Shown in pieces: positions 1 through 8,390 of a stretch of 63,250 nt of DNA. Origin of the DNA: Selenomonas sp. FOBRC6. Its GTDB lineage: Bacteria > Bacillota > Negativicutes > Selenomonadales > Selenomonadaceae. The stretch is taken from assembly GCF_000286455.1 (NCBI RefSeq), contig NZ_ALKG01000147.1, positions 1-63,250 of the forward strand, read 5' to 3'. How positions within the stretch are numbered: the first letter of the stretch is position 1; each line of letters opens with the position of its first letter. A program made the translations under genes and the position numbers. A model generated the notes under the pieces. That model saw only the letters and a program-made list of their open reading frames with translations, ran no database searches and had not been told where the DNA came from.

Positions 1-667
1 CGTCGATTGTATGCTGCTGCAGATCGGGCGGCACCATCGGTAGGACGGAGCCCATCGCCTCGAGGAGGGTGACGTGAACCTCCTTGAAGTCAATCGTATG
101 GAACTCCTTCTTGAAGATGTCGATGAGCTCCATCAGCGCGCCCGCCATTTCGATGCCCGTCGCGCCGCCTCCGACGATGACGAAGTTCAGATGGCGCTGA
201 CGCGCCTCCCACTGATCGGGGCCGCACTTGCGCGCAGCGCGCTCGAATTCATGGATGAGGTGCCCGCGCAGCGCAATCGCCTCCTGCAGCGTCTTCATTG
301 CATAGGAATTGCGTGCAACGCTCTCATTTCCGAAGAAATTCGTTGTCGCGCCCGCCGCAAGCACGAGGTAGTCATAGGAAATCTCGCCGTGCTTCGTGAT
401 GAGCACGCGGCGCTCCTGATCGATATCGAGCGCCTTGGACATATAGAAATTCACATTCTTGTTATTCTTGAAAAACTGACGCGTGGGATAGGCAATCTCC
501 GACGCGGAGAGGACAGCCGTACTCACCTGATAGAGGAGCGGCTGAAAGAGATGATAGTTGTGCCGATCCACGAGTGTGACCCGCACATTTTCCTTCGCGA
601 GTTCCTTGGCAAGAGTCACGCCTCCGAACCCGGCGCCGACGATGACAATGTGTTTTTGATCTGCCAT
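1..667 (-). CDS. ndh: Type II NADH dehydrogenase (NDH-2), C-terminus cut by window edge
   Basis: Non-proton-pumping flavoprotein that oxidises NADH and passes electrons to quinone at the inner face of the membrane. About 222 codons are visible; the rest (family length about 400) lies outside the window. Residues 8-16 carry the FAD dinucleotide-binding motif VGAGFGG, and a second Rossmann motif, VGGGATGIE, lies near residue 165. The motif NYHLFQPLLYQV is typical of NDH-2. The ATG at 667 follows a strong SD (AAGGAGTGGGG). A promoter and a palindromic operator lie upstream, so it can be transcribed separately from the MATE gene before it. Confidence 0.93.
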   Translation of the reverse strand, partial: MADQKHIVIVGAGFGGVTLAKELAKENVRVTLVDRHNYHLFQPLLYQVSTAVLSASEIAYPTRQFFKNNKNVNFYMSKALDIDQERRVLITKHGEISYDYLVLAAGATTNFFGNESVARNSYAMKTLQEAIALRGHLIHEFERAARKCGPDQWEARQRHLNFVIVGGGATGIEMAGALMELIDIFKKEFHTIDFKEVHVTLLEAMGSVLPMVPPDLQQHTID

Positions 668-690
668 ATTAACCCCACTCCTTCGTTTAA

Positions 691-708
691 TAGTGAAAAA
701 AATCACAT
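691..708 (-). promoter_or_regulatory. Palindromic operator, Rex-like or CRP/FNR-like, in the ndh leader
   Basis: Read on the minus strand the site is ATGTGA, six T, then TCACTA. It fits the Rex operator (TTGTGA-N6-TCACAA) with two mismatches at the outer positions, and also the CRP-type half-site pair TGTGA-N6-TCAC. It lies between the predicted transcription start and the ndh SD, a position that suits repression. Rex is known to control ndh in several Firmicutes, which makes an NADH/NAD-sensing role attractive but unproven. Confidence 0.45.
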
Positions 709-768
709 AGTTAAATATCTTTTCACTGCTCGAAATGTGATATGAGTACTTTTCCCCTCATGGGGTAC

Positions 769-796
769 ATCATACCACGTTTTACAGGAAATTCAA
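769..796 (-). promoter_or_regulatory. Sigma-A-type promoter for ndh
   Basis: On the minus strand, TTGAAT (-35) is separated by 16 bp from TATGAT (-10). The predicted start lies near 762, next to a short CCCC-ATGA-GGGG hairpin, leaving a leader of about 95 nt that contains the palindrome at 691-708. Confidence 0.55.
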
Positions 797-857
797 TAGG
801 ATTTTTTTCACGGACAGGTGGCATTTGCACGGTATACATTGCATACGTCACAGCGTA

Positions 858-2225
858 TCATGCAGACTGCATCTTCGCGCGCCGCATGCGATCCTCGATG
901 ATGCGCAGGCGGATCATGAGCAGTACGGCTCCGACGACGATGCCGCCATTTAGTCCCACCCAGTAGCCGTAGGGACCGAGCTCTGTCCACGCCGCGAGTG
1001 CATAGCCGGCGGGCAGACCGATGCCCCAGAACGAGAGCACGGCGAGCCAGAACGTGACCGTGACATCCTTGTAGCCGCGCAGCGCCCCCTGCAGAGGTGC
1101 ATTCACGCAGTCACAGAACTGCATGACGAGTGCATAGAGAAGGAAGACGTGCAGGCGTTCCTGCACCTCCGGGTTCGTCGTATAGAGCGCCGCCACGGAG
1201 TCGCGCATCGCCGCAAGCCCGAGGGCAATCACGCCGACGAAGACGAGTGTGAGCACGCGGCTGAGACGGATATAGGCACGCGCACCGTTTTCGCGTCCGC
1301 CGCCGACCTCGAAGCCCACGAGGATCGTGATTGCCATGGAGACCGAGAGCGGCAGCATATAGACAATCGTGGTGAAGTTCATCGCCGCCTGATGTGCGGC
1401 GAGCACAGTCGTCCCGTACGCCGCCATGAGCAGCCCGACCGCACCGAAGATGCTCTGTTCGCAGAACACGGTCAGCCCGATGGGAATGCAGATCTTCAGC
1501 AGCGCCCACCAGTCACCGAGGATTGGACGCGGCAGACGTGCAAATACATGATAGCGTGCAAACTGTTTGATCCGGAGGACGACAATGCTGTTCAGCACGA
1601 GAAAAACGCCGTAGCTCAGCGCCGCACCAAGCCCCGCGCCGGGTCCGCCGAGCGGCTCAATCCCGCACGCGCCGTACATAAAGATATAGTTGAGAACGAT
1701 GTTGATCGGAATCGTCGTCATCGTGATATACATTGTGAGACGCGTCCGCCCGTGCGCATCGATGAAGTTGCGCAGAACGATCGCGGGCGCAACAGGAATA
1801 AGTCCGAGGGCGATGTAGGACAGATACTCCATCGTAATACGCTCGACCACGGGCTCAAGATACAGCGCGTGCACGAGCGCGGGAACCGTCAGCACACCAC
1901 CCACAAGCAGGAGCACAGCAAGAAGCGTCGCCCAGTAGAAGCTCTGCTGGACAACGCGCCGAATCTCGCGTGTCTGCCGCGCACCATAATGCTGTGCAAT
2001 GACGGGGGTCAGCCCCGAGACGAGTCCCATAAAAGCCCCGAACACGGGAAAGAAGATGCTCGCGCCGACAGCAATCCCCGCCAGATCTTCCTTGCTGATA
2101 TGTCCCGCCATAACCGTATTGAAAAATCCCGGCGCAATCAGCGAAACCTGTGTAATGAGGATGGGGAGAAGCACGATGAAAAATTGACGCGTACGCGCCG
2201 GATAGCCATGAACTTCCTTGAGCAC
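858..2225 (-). CDS. MATE family multidrug/Na+ (H+) antiporter
   Basis: Membrane exporter with about 12 predicted transmembrane helices, length 455 residues, usual for the NorM-type MATE family. The N-terminal half shows LLPILITQV and FFNTVMAG, the MATE signature near helix 1-2, and the two halves repeat weakly. I choose the GTG at 2225 because AGGAGG lies 7 nt before it; an ATG at 2249 is also open but would place that SD inside the gene. It directly follows the amidase gene. The substrate cannot be told from sequence. Confidence 0.9.
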   Translation of the reverse strand: MLKEVHGYPARTRQFFIVLLPILITQVSLIAPGFFNTVMAGHISKEDLAGIAVGASIFFPVFGAFMGLVSGLTPVIAQHYGARQTREIRRVVQQSFYWATLLAVLLLVGGVLTVPALVHALYLEPVVERITMEYLSYIALGLIPVAPAIVLRNFIDAHGRTRLTMYITMTTIPINIVLNYIFMYGACGIEPLGGPGAGLGAALSYGVFLVLNSIVVLRIKQFARYHVFARLPRPILGDWWALLKICIPIGLTVFCEQSIFGAVGLLMAAYGTTVLAAHQAAMNFTTIVYMLPLSVSMAITILVGFEVGGGRENGARAYIRLSRVLTLVFVGVIALGLAAMRDSVAALYTTNPEVQERLHVFLLYALVMQFCDCVNAPLQGALRGYKDVTVTFWLAVLSFWGIGLPAGYALAAWTELGPYGYWVGLNGGIVVGAVLLMIRLRIIEDRMRRAKMQSA

Positions 2226-2245
2226 CGTCTCCCTCCTAGCATATA

Positions 2246-3391
2246 TCATCCAAAGTAATCGGCAATCCCGTCCGCAATGCCCTGCGCAATCTTCTTGATG
2301 CCCTCCGGGCTGTTCATCATCTTTTCTTCATCGGGATTCGAGATAAAGGAGATCTCCACGAGGATCGCGGGCATATCCGTATGCTTGACCACGTAGAAAT
2401 TGCTCGTCTGCGTACCGCGGTCAACCGTCCCGATAGAGTCGATCAGCGCCGTGCGCACACTGTCTGCAAGACGCTTGGACTGCTTTGTCCCCTTCGTGTA
2501 GTAATACGCCGTTGTCCCCTTCACTTCGCGGTTCGTGAAGGCATCGGCATGAATCGAGAGGAAGATGTCCGCATTTGCACGGTTCGCAATCTCGCAGCGC
2601 GCCTCGAGTTCCTCAACGGAGGTGGCGTTCGCTCCCTTGGACGAGACCTCCGTATCGCCCGTACGCGTAAGGATGACCGTCGCGCCCTCCGCCTCGAGCA
2701 GGCGTTTCAGTTCGCGGCTGACGCGCAGGGTCACGGACTTCTCCATGATGCCTGTCGGCCCGATCGCGCCCGAGTCGCTGCCGCCGTGTCCTGGGTCGAT
2801 GGCGATCTTGCGCCCCTTCATCCCCGTGATGGCATCCAGATCGCGGTCAATCTGATCCTGATTGTCGGCATCCTGCACATCCTCATCGTCCGTCTGCGGC
2901 GGCTGCACGGGCACAGGTTTCATCGTTTCCTGCGCGGGCTTTTTCACCGCACTGCCGGATGGTGCTGCACCGAAGTCCATAACAACGCGCGGCTTCCCGG
3001 CGTCGAGGGAAAAGATCTTATAGCCGTCCTTTCCCACAGAGGTCTCCACCACAATGCGCACGGTCGTCGCATCGAACTGGGCGACGCGCACGCCCGAGAC
3101 AAGGGCAGAGTCCACCGTGGTATTCTTCTTCGCCTCGGGCGCAATCCACGCATTCTGAATGTCCAGCACAATGCGCATCGGATTCGACAGCACAGACTGC
3201 TTGTAGGAGACGGGGCGGTCGGCATCGATGACGATGCGGACATTCCCATCCGTCTTTCCGATGCGAACGCCCGCGATCTTCGTCAGATCCTTCGCACGGT
3301 CACTGAACGCCGCCTCCGCAGGATGCACAGCGAAGGTGACCCCAAGGACAGCGACAAGCACGACAGTAAGCAGTAAAAATATACGGCGCAA
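2246..3391 (-). CDS. N-acetylmuramoyl-L-alanine amidase, AMIN + Amidase_3
   Basis: Secreted zinc enzyme that cuts the bond between muramic acid and the stem peptide. Residues 1-27 form a signal peptide (RRIFLLLTVVLVAVLG, cut after AEA). An AMIN domain covers about 40-145, an acidic linker follows, and the Amidase_3 domain covers about 195-380 with the zinc motif IDPGHGG, a Glu in EKSVTLRV, SIHADA, and the catalytic Glu in LVEISFISN. I place the start at TTG 3391, after GGGGGG, because the longer reading would run through a terminator hairpin. It follows motE and a lytic transglycosylase, so it may help open the wall for the flagellum (inference) or serve cell division. Confidence 0.92.
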   Translation of the reverse strand: MRRIFLLLTVVLVAVLGVTFAVHPAEAAFSDRAKDLTKIAGVRIGKTDGNVRIVIDADRPVSYKQSVLSNPMRIVLDIQNAWIAPEAKKNTTVDSALVSGVRVAQFDATTVRIVVETSVGKDGYKIFSLDAGKPRVVMDFGAAPSGSAVKKPAQETMKPVPVQPPQTDDEDVQDADNQDQIDRDLDAITGMKGRKIAIDPGHGGSDSGAIGPTGIMEKSVTLRVSRELKRLLEAEGATVILTRTGDTEVSSKGANATSVEELEARCEIANRANADIFLSIHADAFTNREVKGTTAYYYTKGTKQSKRLADSVRTALIDSIGTVDRGTQTSNFYVVKHTDMPAILVEISFISNPDEEKMMNSPEGIKKIAQGIADGIADYFG

Positions 3392-3414
3392 GAGTATCCC
3401 CCCAATATCAAACG

Positions 3415-3456
3415 GATAAAAACCTGCGAAGCAGCTGAAAGGCAACTTCGCAGGTT
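3415..3456 (-). terminator. Intrinsic terminator after motE
   Basis: An 11-bp perfect stem (AACCTGCGAAG / CTTCGCAGGTT) with a 14-nt loop is followed on the minus strand by five T. It closes the flgB-motE transcript. Only about 24 nt separate it from the amidase start, leaving no space for a full promoter. Confidence 0.85.
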
Positions 3457-3487
3457 CTCTCCATCCTATGTTGTGTTTCCCAATTCC

Positions 3488-4090
3488 CTATTGCTGTGGC
3501 TCTGCTTCCTCGCCCTGCTCCACACCGGGCACGGCAGCGGCAGCCGCATTGCGTGCATTCTTTGTACGCTGCGGCACACCCTCATAGATGATCTGCGTGA
3601 TCTGGGCGGCGCGCTCGGGCTCGAATGCCGCCATGACCTTAGCTGCATTCCCCTCGTCCATGCGCTGGAGGATCGCAATACAGAGATCGATGTCAAGACT
3701 CTCCATGACCTTTGCCGCATCCGCCGCCTTCATATCGTTGTAAAGACGCGCAAGCTTCGTCACGCGCTTCTTCTCCGCCGCCTCGCGCTCCTTCTGCTGC
3801 TTTTCGATCTCCTCTTTCGTGATCTTCACAGTCTCAGGAGCCTTTTTCGGTGCGGCAGCGGCGGCAGCTCCCGCAGAAGCAGGTGCTGCGGTCTCCGCAG
3901 GTGCAGCCGCATGATCCCCACCTGCCGGCGGGACAAAGTACTCGCCGATGATGGGCAGTTCGTGCAGGCCGTACTCCTCATTGAGCGCCTGCGTATCAAA
4001 GAGCCGGAGATAGACGCCGAGCGCAAAGCCGCCCGCGATCAGTACGAGGAGTAAGATCAGTATGAATAGGATCTTCAATTTCTTCCGCAT
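3488..4090 (-). CDS. motE: MotE-like flagellar protein (MgtE-N/FlbB-type)
   Basis: A 200-residue protein with one N-terminal membrane anchor (about 5-27), an Ala/Pro-rich stretch (50-85), a short charged coiled coil (about 90-120), and an MgtE-N-like helical repeat with LARLYNDMKAADAAKVMESLD and AAKVMAAFEPERAAQI. In related systems this protein is a periplasmic chaperone needed for stator assembly. It takes the place of ylxF between fliJ and fliK in other Firmicutes; here fliK is absent and a terminator follows. A TATAAT box lies at 4120-4125 on the minus strand without a good -35. Confidence 0.8.
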   Translation of the reverse strand: MRKKLKILFILILLLVLIAGGFALGVYLRLFDTQALNEEYGLHELPIIGEYFVPPAGGDHAAAPAETAAPASAGAAAAAAPKKAPETVKITKEEIEKQQKEREAAEKKRVTKLARLYNDMKAADAAKVMESLDIDLCIAILQRMDEGNAAKVMAAFEPERAAQITQIIYEGVPQRTKNARNAAAAAVPGVEQGEEAEPQQ

Positions 4091-4139
4091 GGAATCCCTG
4101 CCCTCTTTCTCTTCCCCTTATTATACACGATTTATTCGC

Positions 4140-4739
4140 TCAGCGATAGATGTCCAGAACGCTCGACACGTAGTTCTGCGTCTCTGCATAGGGCGGAACG
4201 CCGCCGTAGACCTTCACCGCATTCGGCCCCGCATTGTAGGCGGCAACTGCCTTCTTCACGTCGCCGTCAAAGGTGTCGAGCATCTCGCGCAGATACTTTG
4301 CACCGCCCTCGACATTGCTCTTCATATCGTAGGGATTGACGCCAAGCCCCGCCGCCGTCTCTGGCATCAGCTGCATGACGCCGACCGCGCCCGCAGGCGA
4401 GACGGCATTCTGATCGCCGCCAGACTCGACCTCCGCGACTGCAGAGACGAGCTTCGGATCGACGGCATATTTCGTCGCCGCCGTGTGAATCATGCGTGCA
4501 AGGTCGGGATTGGCAAAGTTCTCCTGCGCGGAGGCCGTCGCCTGATGGGTGGCAGAGCTCTCCTGCACGCGCTGCGCCGCATGTGCCTTGCCTGCCGCAG
4601 TCGTGACATTCTTGTCGATCTCCTGCTGCAGCTTTGATGCAAAATCCATGCCCGGAAGCTGCTGATTCTGAAGGGAGAACTGCCCCTCAATCTCCGCAAT
4701 GCGCGCCTGTATCTGCTGGATGCCCGAAAGATCCATCAT
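4140..4739 (-). CDS. Soluble lytic murein transglycosylase (SLT domain)
   Basis: A 199-residue protein with a variable N-terminus and a C-terminal SLT fold (about 85-195). The catalytic Glu is in AEVESGG, followed by the family motifs GAVGVMQLMPETA and AAYNAGPNAV. It cleaves glycan strands between MurNAc and GlcNAc. No clear signal peptide is present, so it may be exported through the flagellar apparatus (inference). It overlaps fliJ by 4 nt (ATGA), and GGAGG lies 7 nt before the ATG, so it is translationally coupled. It probably supplies the wall-opening activity that FlgJ has in Proteobacteria. Confidence 0.88.
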   Translation of the reverse strand: MMDLSGIQQIQARIAEIEGQFSLQNQQLPGMDFASKLQQEIDKNVTTAAGKAHAAQRVQESSATHQATASAQENFANPDLARMIHTAATKYAVDPKLVSAVAEVESGGDQNAVSPAGAVGVMQLMPETAAGLGVNPYDMKSNVEGGAKYLREMLDTFDGDVKKAVAAYNAGPNAVKVYGGVPPYAETQNYVSSVLDIYR

Positions 4740-5203
4740 ACTGCTTCCTCCAATTCCCTATTTCGCATGGTCAGCTGCAGGCCGATCTCGTCGAGCATCT
4801 TCTGCTCCTCCTGCAACACCTCCGCCTTGTATTCCGCAAGGCGCTTTTCCTTCAGTTTTTCGATGCTCTTGAGGGCACTCATCTGCTCCATGAGCACCTT
4901 GAGCCGCTTCTGCCGCTCGGCGTTCGCCTGCAGGATCACCTGCTGCTGATCCTCGATCTGCTGACGCTTCCATCCAAAGAAGCGGTTGAAGCTCATGAGC
5001 GTGCCGATCTTGATCCGCGTGCCCTCCTTCGAGAGATTCTCGTAGTCGAGCTGACCCTGATGCATCTCCTCGAGCAGCTGGCGCTGATATGCGCGCGCAT
5101 CCTCGAGACGGCGCACAGCCTCGGCGAAGGCAACCTCTGCCTCCTCCTTCTTCATGCGCGTCACCTTGAGCAGGGTCTCGAGCTGAAATCGAAATTTTTT
5201 CAT
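4736..5203 (-). CDS. fliJ: Flagellar export chaperone FliJ
   Basis: A 155-residue, highly charged protein predicted to be coiled coil along nearly its whole length (starts KKFRFQLETLLKV, then alternating E/R/L heptads). FliJ links the FliI ATPase ring to FlhA and resembles the gamma stalk of F-ATPase. The family is poorly conserved in sequence, so the call rests on size, coiled coil, the FRFQLETLL start and position right after fliI, which it overlaps by 4 nt. Confidence 0.85.
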   Translation of the reverse strand: MKKFRFQLETLLKVTRMKKEEAEVAFAEAVRRLEDARAYQRQLLEEMHQGQLDYENLSKEGTRIKIGTLMSFNRFFGWKRQQIEDQQQVILQANAERQKRLKVLMEQMSALKSIEKLKEKRLAEYKAEVLQEEQKMLDEIGLQLTMRNRELEEAV

Positions 5204-6588
5204 GATGCTTCCTCAGCACTCGGTGCTGCGGGTGCCGCAGCCTTGCCAACGGCGGAGAGCAGGCGCTGCTCCGTCTCCTCGTAGGAGGTCACTTCGTAAA
5301 TGTCCTGACAGAGGAATTCGTTGATGCCGTCAATCCGCTGGATCGCGGCGTCAATCTTCGGGCTCGAGCCCTTGACATATGCCCCGATGTGGATGAGATC
5401 CTCCGCCTCGCTATAGACCGCCATGAGCTGGCGCATCTCCTGCGCCGCCTCGAGATGGCTCTTGTCGACAACCTCGTACATGACGCGGCTGACGCTGCCG
5501 AGCACATCGATCGCGGGGAAGTGGTTCTGCGCCGCAATCCTGCGCGAGAGCACGATATGCCCGTCGAGGATGGAGCGCACAGCGTCCGCAATCGGCTCAT
5601 TCATATCATCGCCGTCCACGAGGACGGTATAGATGCCTGTAATCGATCCCTTCTCACTCGTGCCTGCACGCTCGAGGAGGCGGGGCAGCATGGCAAAGAC
5701 GGACGGCGTATAGCCACGCGTCGCGGGCGGCTCGCCGATCGTGAGTCCGACCTCGCGCTGTGCCATCGCAAAGCGCGTGACGGAGTCCATCATAAGCACG
5801 ACCTTGTGCCCCTGATCGCGGAAATACTCGGCGATCGCCGTGCCCGTCATCGCCCCCTTGATGCGGACGAGTGCGGGCTGATCGGAGGTCGCCACGACGA
5901 CAACGGAGCGCTTCAGCCCCTCCTCGCCAAGGTCGCGCTCGATGAAGTCGCGCACCTCGCGACCGCGCTCACCGACGAGGGTGATGACGCTGATGTCCGC
6001 CTCGGTATTGCGTGCGACCATCGAGAGCAGCGTCGACTTACCAACACCCGAGCCCGCCATGATGCCGATGCGCTGACCGTCGCCGAGCGTAATCAGCCCG
6101 TCGATCGCACGCACGCCGACGTAGAGATTGTCGTGAATGCGCGGGCGCGTCAGCGGCGGCGGAGGCGGTGCCTGCAGGGGATACTCTTCCTTTGCGAGGA
6201 TCGGCCCCTTGCCATCGATGGGGTTGCCGAGCCCGTCGAGCACACGCCCAAGCAGCTCCGGCCCAACCTTCACACGCAGGCGGCGTCCCGTTGCGATGAC
6301 CTCGCAGCCGGGACCGATGCCCTGCATCTCGCCGACGGGCATGAGGAGTACGCTCCCCTCACGAAAGCCCACGACCTCCGCTGGGATCGGCGGCAGTCCC
6401 GCAAAATGCGAGCTCACATAGCAGAGCTCCCCGACGGTGACCGTCGGCCCCTGCGACTCGATGACGAGCCCGATGATCTGCGTCACCTTGCCCGTCAGCT
6501 TCATCGGGGAAGCGGCGTGCAGGGCATCCCGAAATTTATGGATATCTATGGAAAATGGGGGATTCCCCCCCGTTTCACTCATATTCAT
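5200..6588 (-). CDS. fliI: Flagellar type III secretion ATPase FliI
   Basis: A 462-residue cytoplasmic ATPase of the F1-beta/T3SS family that energises unfolding and release of export substrates. Walker A is GSGVGKST at 179-186, Walker B is VVLMMDS near 261, followed by VTRFAMAQREVGL and GEPPATRGYTPSVF, all typical of FliI. The start overlaps the fliH stop by 4 nt; a second ATG two codons later is also possible. It sits in the fliF-G-H-I-J order common in Firmicutes. Confidence 0.97.
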   Translation of the reverse strand: MNMSETGGNPPFSIDIHKFRDALHAASPMKLTGKVTQIIGLVIESQGPTVTVGELCYVSSHFAGLPPIPAEVVGFREGSVLLMPVGEMQGIGPGCEVIATGRRLRVKVGPELLGRVLDGLGNPIDGKGPILAKEEYPLQAPPPPPLTRPRIHDNLYVGVRAIDGLITLGDGQRIGIMAGSGVGKSTLLSMVARNTEADISVITLVGERGREVRDFIERDLGEEGLKRSVVVVATSDQPALVRIKGAMTGTAIAEYFRDQGHKVVLMMDSVTRFAMAQREVGLTIGEPPATRGYTPSVFAMLPRLLERAGTSEKGSITGIYTVLVDGDDMNEPIADAVRSILDGHIVLSRRIAAQNHFPAIDVLGSVSRVMYEVVDKSHLEAAQEMRQLMAVYSEAEDLIHIGAYVKGSSPKIDAAIQRIDGINEFLCQDIYEVTSYEETEQRLLSAVGKAAAPAAPSAEEAS

Positions 6589-7376
6589 AGCATAACTTCC
6601 CGCACAGCTTTTTTCAGCTGTTCGATCTGTGTCTGAAGCCGCGCGTCCACGCTGCCGTTCGGGGTCTCCACGAGGCAGTCGCCGGGCTTCAGCCCATCGT
6701 CGGAGGTGATCGTCAGATTCGAGTCCCCTGCCGTCAGTATGCTGCGCAGCTCATCGCGCGCCATCAACACGAAGTCATAGCTCTGCGGAGGAACGTGAAC
6801 AACGATCTCCTTCTGATCCTTGACGCGCAGAATGGCATCGCGCACAATGGGCAGAACCATCTGCGGCACGTCGATGAAATGCTGCGGCAGGACGCGCTCG
6901 ACCGCTGTCATGGCGATCGATACGATGTCCTCCTCTGCATTCACCACATAGTCACGGATGGCATCACGCGCATCGCGCAGGGTCTTCTCCGCCTGTGCGT
7001 TGGTCTGGCGGATAAGCTCTGCCATCTCCTCGCGCACAGCGGCTTCCCCCGCCTCACGACCTGCAGCAAATCCCTCCTCATGCCCCTTGGCACGAGCCTC
7101 TTCGCGATCCTGTTCGATCTTTGTCTGCGCCTCACTAAGAAGCCGGTCGCGTTCCTCCTCGGCTTCCCCGCGAAGGACTGCAACGTGGATCTCCGCCTCC
7201 TTGACGCGCTCATCCATCGCCTGCTCACGCTCTGCAATGCGCGCGAGCAGATTCTGAACGGCCTCTTCGCTCAGCCCTTCCTCCTCACCGTCCTCACGGG
7301 GCGGCGGCGGAGGGGGCGGCACGTCGATGAGATGGGGATTCTCTTCCCAGACGGCTGCCTTGATAACTCTAGACAA
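6585..7376 (-). CDS. fliH: Flagellar assembly protein FliH
   Basis: A 263-residue regulator and peripheral stalk of the FliI ATPase. A Pro-rich patch (PPPPPP near residue 21) is followed by a long Glu/Arg-rich helix (about 45-130) and a C-terminal globular part that resembles the F-ATPase delta subunit. The gene starts at TTG 7376, eight nt before the end of fliG, with GGAG 9 nt upstream, which implies translational coupling. Confidence 0.9.
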   Translation of the reverse strand: MSRVIKAAVWEENPHLIDVPPPPPPPREDGEEEGLSEEAVQNLLARIAEREQAMDERVKEAEIHVAVLRGEAEEERDRLLSEAQTKIEQDREEARAKGHEEGFAAGREAGEAAVREEMAELIRQTNAQAEKTLRDARDAIRDYVVNAEEDIVSIAMTAVERVLPQHFIDVPQMVLPIVRDAILRVKDQKEIVVHVPPQSYDFVLMARDELRSILTAGDSNLTITSDDGLKPGDCLVETPNGSVDARLQTQIEQLKKAVREVML

Positions 7377-8388
7377 TCATCTCGTCTCCCTTGCCACGCG
7401 AAATCACAATCTCGCCCTTGTCCTCGAGCGCACGGATGACGCCGACAACCTTCTGCTGCGCCTCCTCCACATCACGGATCTTGACCGGGCCCATGAACTC
7501 AATCTCCTCACGCAGCATATCGGCAGCGCGGGTCGACATATTCTTGAATACCTTCTCCGCAACTTCCTGCGGCGTTGCCTTGAGCGCGAGAGAGAGATCC
7601 TTTGTCTCCACCTGACGCAGGACGAGCTGCAGCGAGCGATCGTCGATCTGGACAATGTCCTCGAAGACGAACATGAGCTTCTTGATCTCCTCGGCCAGCT
7701 CGGGATTGTCGACCTCGAGGGTCTCCACAATCGCCTTCTCCGTCGTGCGGTCGACGCGGTTGAGCACCTCGACAATCGCCTTGATGCCGCCCGCCGATGT
7801 AAAGTCCTGCGTGACCATCGAGGACAGTTTCCTCTCGAGCACACGCTCAACCTCACGGATGAAGTCCGGCGACGTGCGATCCATCATCGCCACGCGCTTC
7901 GTGACCTCGACCTGCGACTCCGGCGGGAGCGCCCCAAGGACGATGGCAGCCTGATCCGGATCGAGATACGCCATGATGAGCGCGATGGTCTGTGGATGCT
8001 CGTTCTGAATGAAGTTAAGCAGCTGCGCGGGATCCGTCTTGCGCAGGAAGTCGAAGGGACGTACCTGCAGACTCGTCGTGAGACGATTGATGATCTCGAG
8101 CGCCTTGTCGGGGCCGAGAGCCTTCTCCAGGACATTCTGCGCATACTGCAGACCGCCCGAGGAGATGTAGTCCTGCGCCATGCACATGGAGTAAAACTCG
8201 GCGATGACCTCTGCCTTGAGTGCGGCGGAGACCTGCTTTTGATTGGCGATCTCGAGCGTCAGATGCTCAATCTCGTCGTCGTCCATATGCTGAAAGAGCT
8301 TTGCCGAGTACTCCGGGCCGATGGCGATAAAGAGGATCGCCGCTTTCTGCTGATTGGACAGATCACCGCTGCCATACATATCCGGCAT
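7369..8388 (-). CDS. fliG: Flagellar motor switch protein FliG
   Basis: A 339-residue C-ring protein that contacts the MS ring and the stator. The N-domain has NQQKAAILFIAIGPEYSAKLF, the middle domain has the EHPQTIALIMAYL (EHPQ) motif, and the C-terminal torque helix carries charged residues in DDRSLQLVLRQVETKDLSLAL. I start it at ATG 8388 because GGAGGAG lies just upstream and overlaps the end of fliF; a GTG-like longer start 24 nt upstream would swallow the SD. Confidence 0.97.
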   Translation of the reverse strand: MPDMYGSGDLSNQQKAAILFIAIGPEYSAKLFQHMDDDEIEHLTLEIANQKQVSAALKAEVIAEFYSMCMAQDYISSGGLQYAQNVLEKALGPDKALEIINRLTTSLQVRPFDFLRKTDPAQLLNFIQNEHPQTIALIMAYLDPDQAAIVLGALPPESQVEVTKRVAMMDRTSPDFIREVERVLERKLSSMVTQDFTSAGGIKAIVEVLNRVDRTTEKAIVETLEVDNPELAEEIKKLMFVFEDIVQIDDRSLQLVLRQVETKDLSLALKATPQEVAEKVFKNMSTRAADMLREEIEFMGPVKIRDVEEAQQKVVGVIRALEDKGEIVISRGKGDEMIV

Positions 8389-8390
8389 AC

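Noticed and set aside
3392-3445. Longer amidase N-terminus
   Set aside because: It would start inside the loop of the terminator hairpin and lacks an SD, while the TTG at 3391 has GGGGGG upstream and starts a normal signal peptide.
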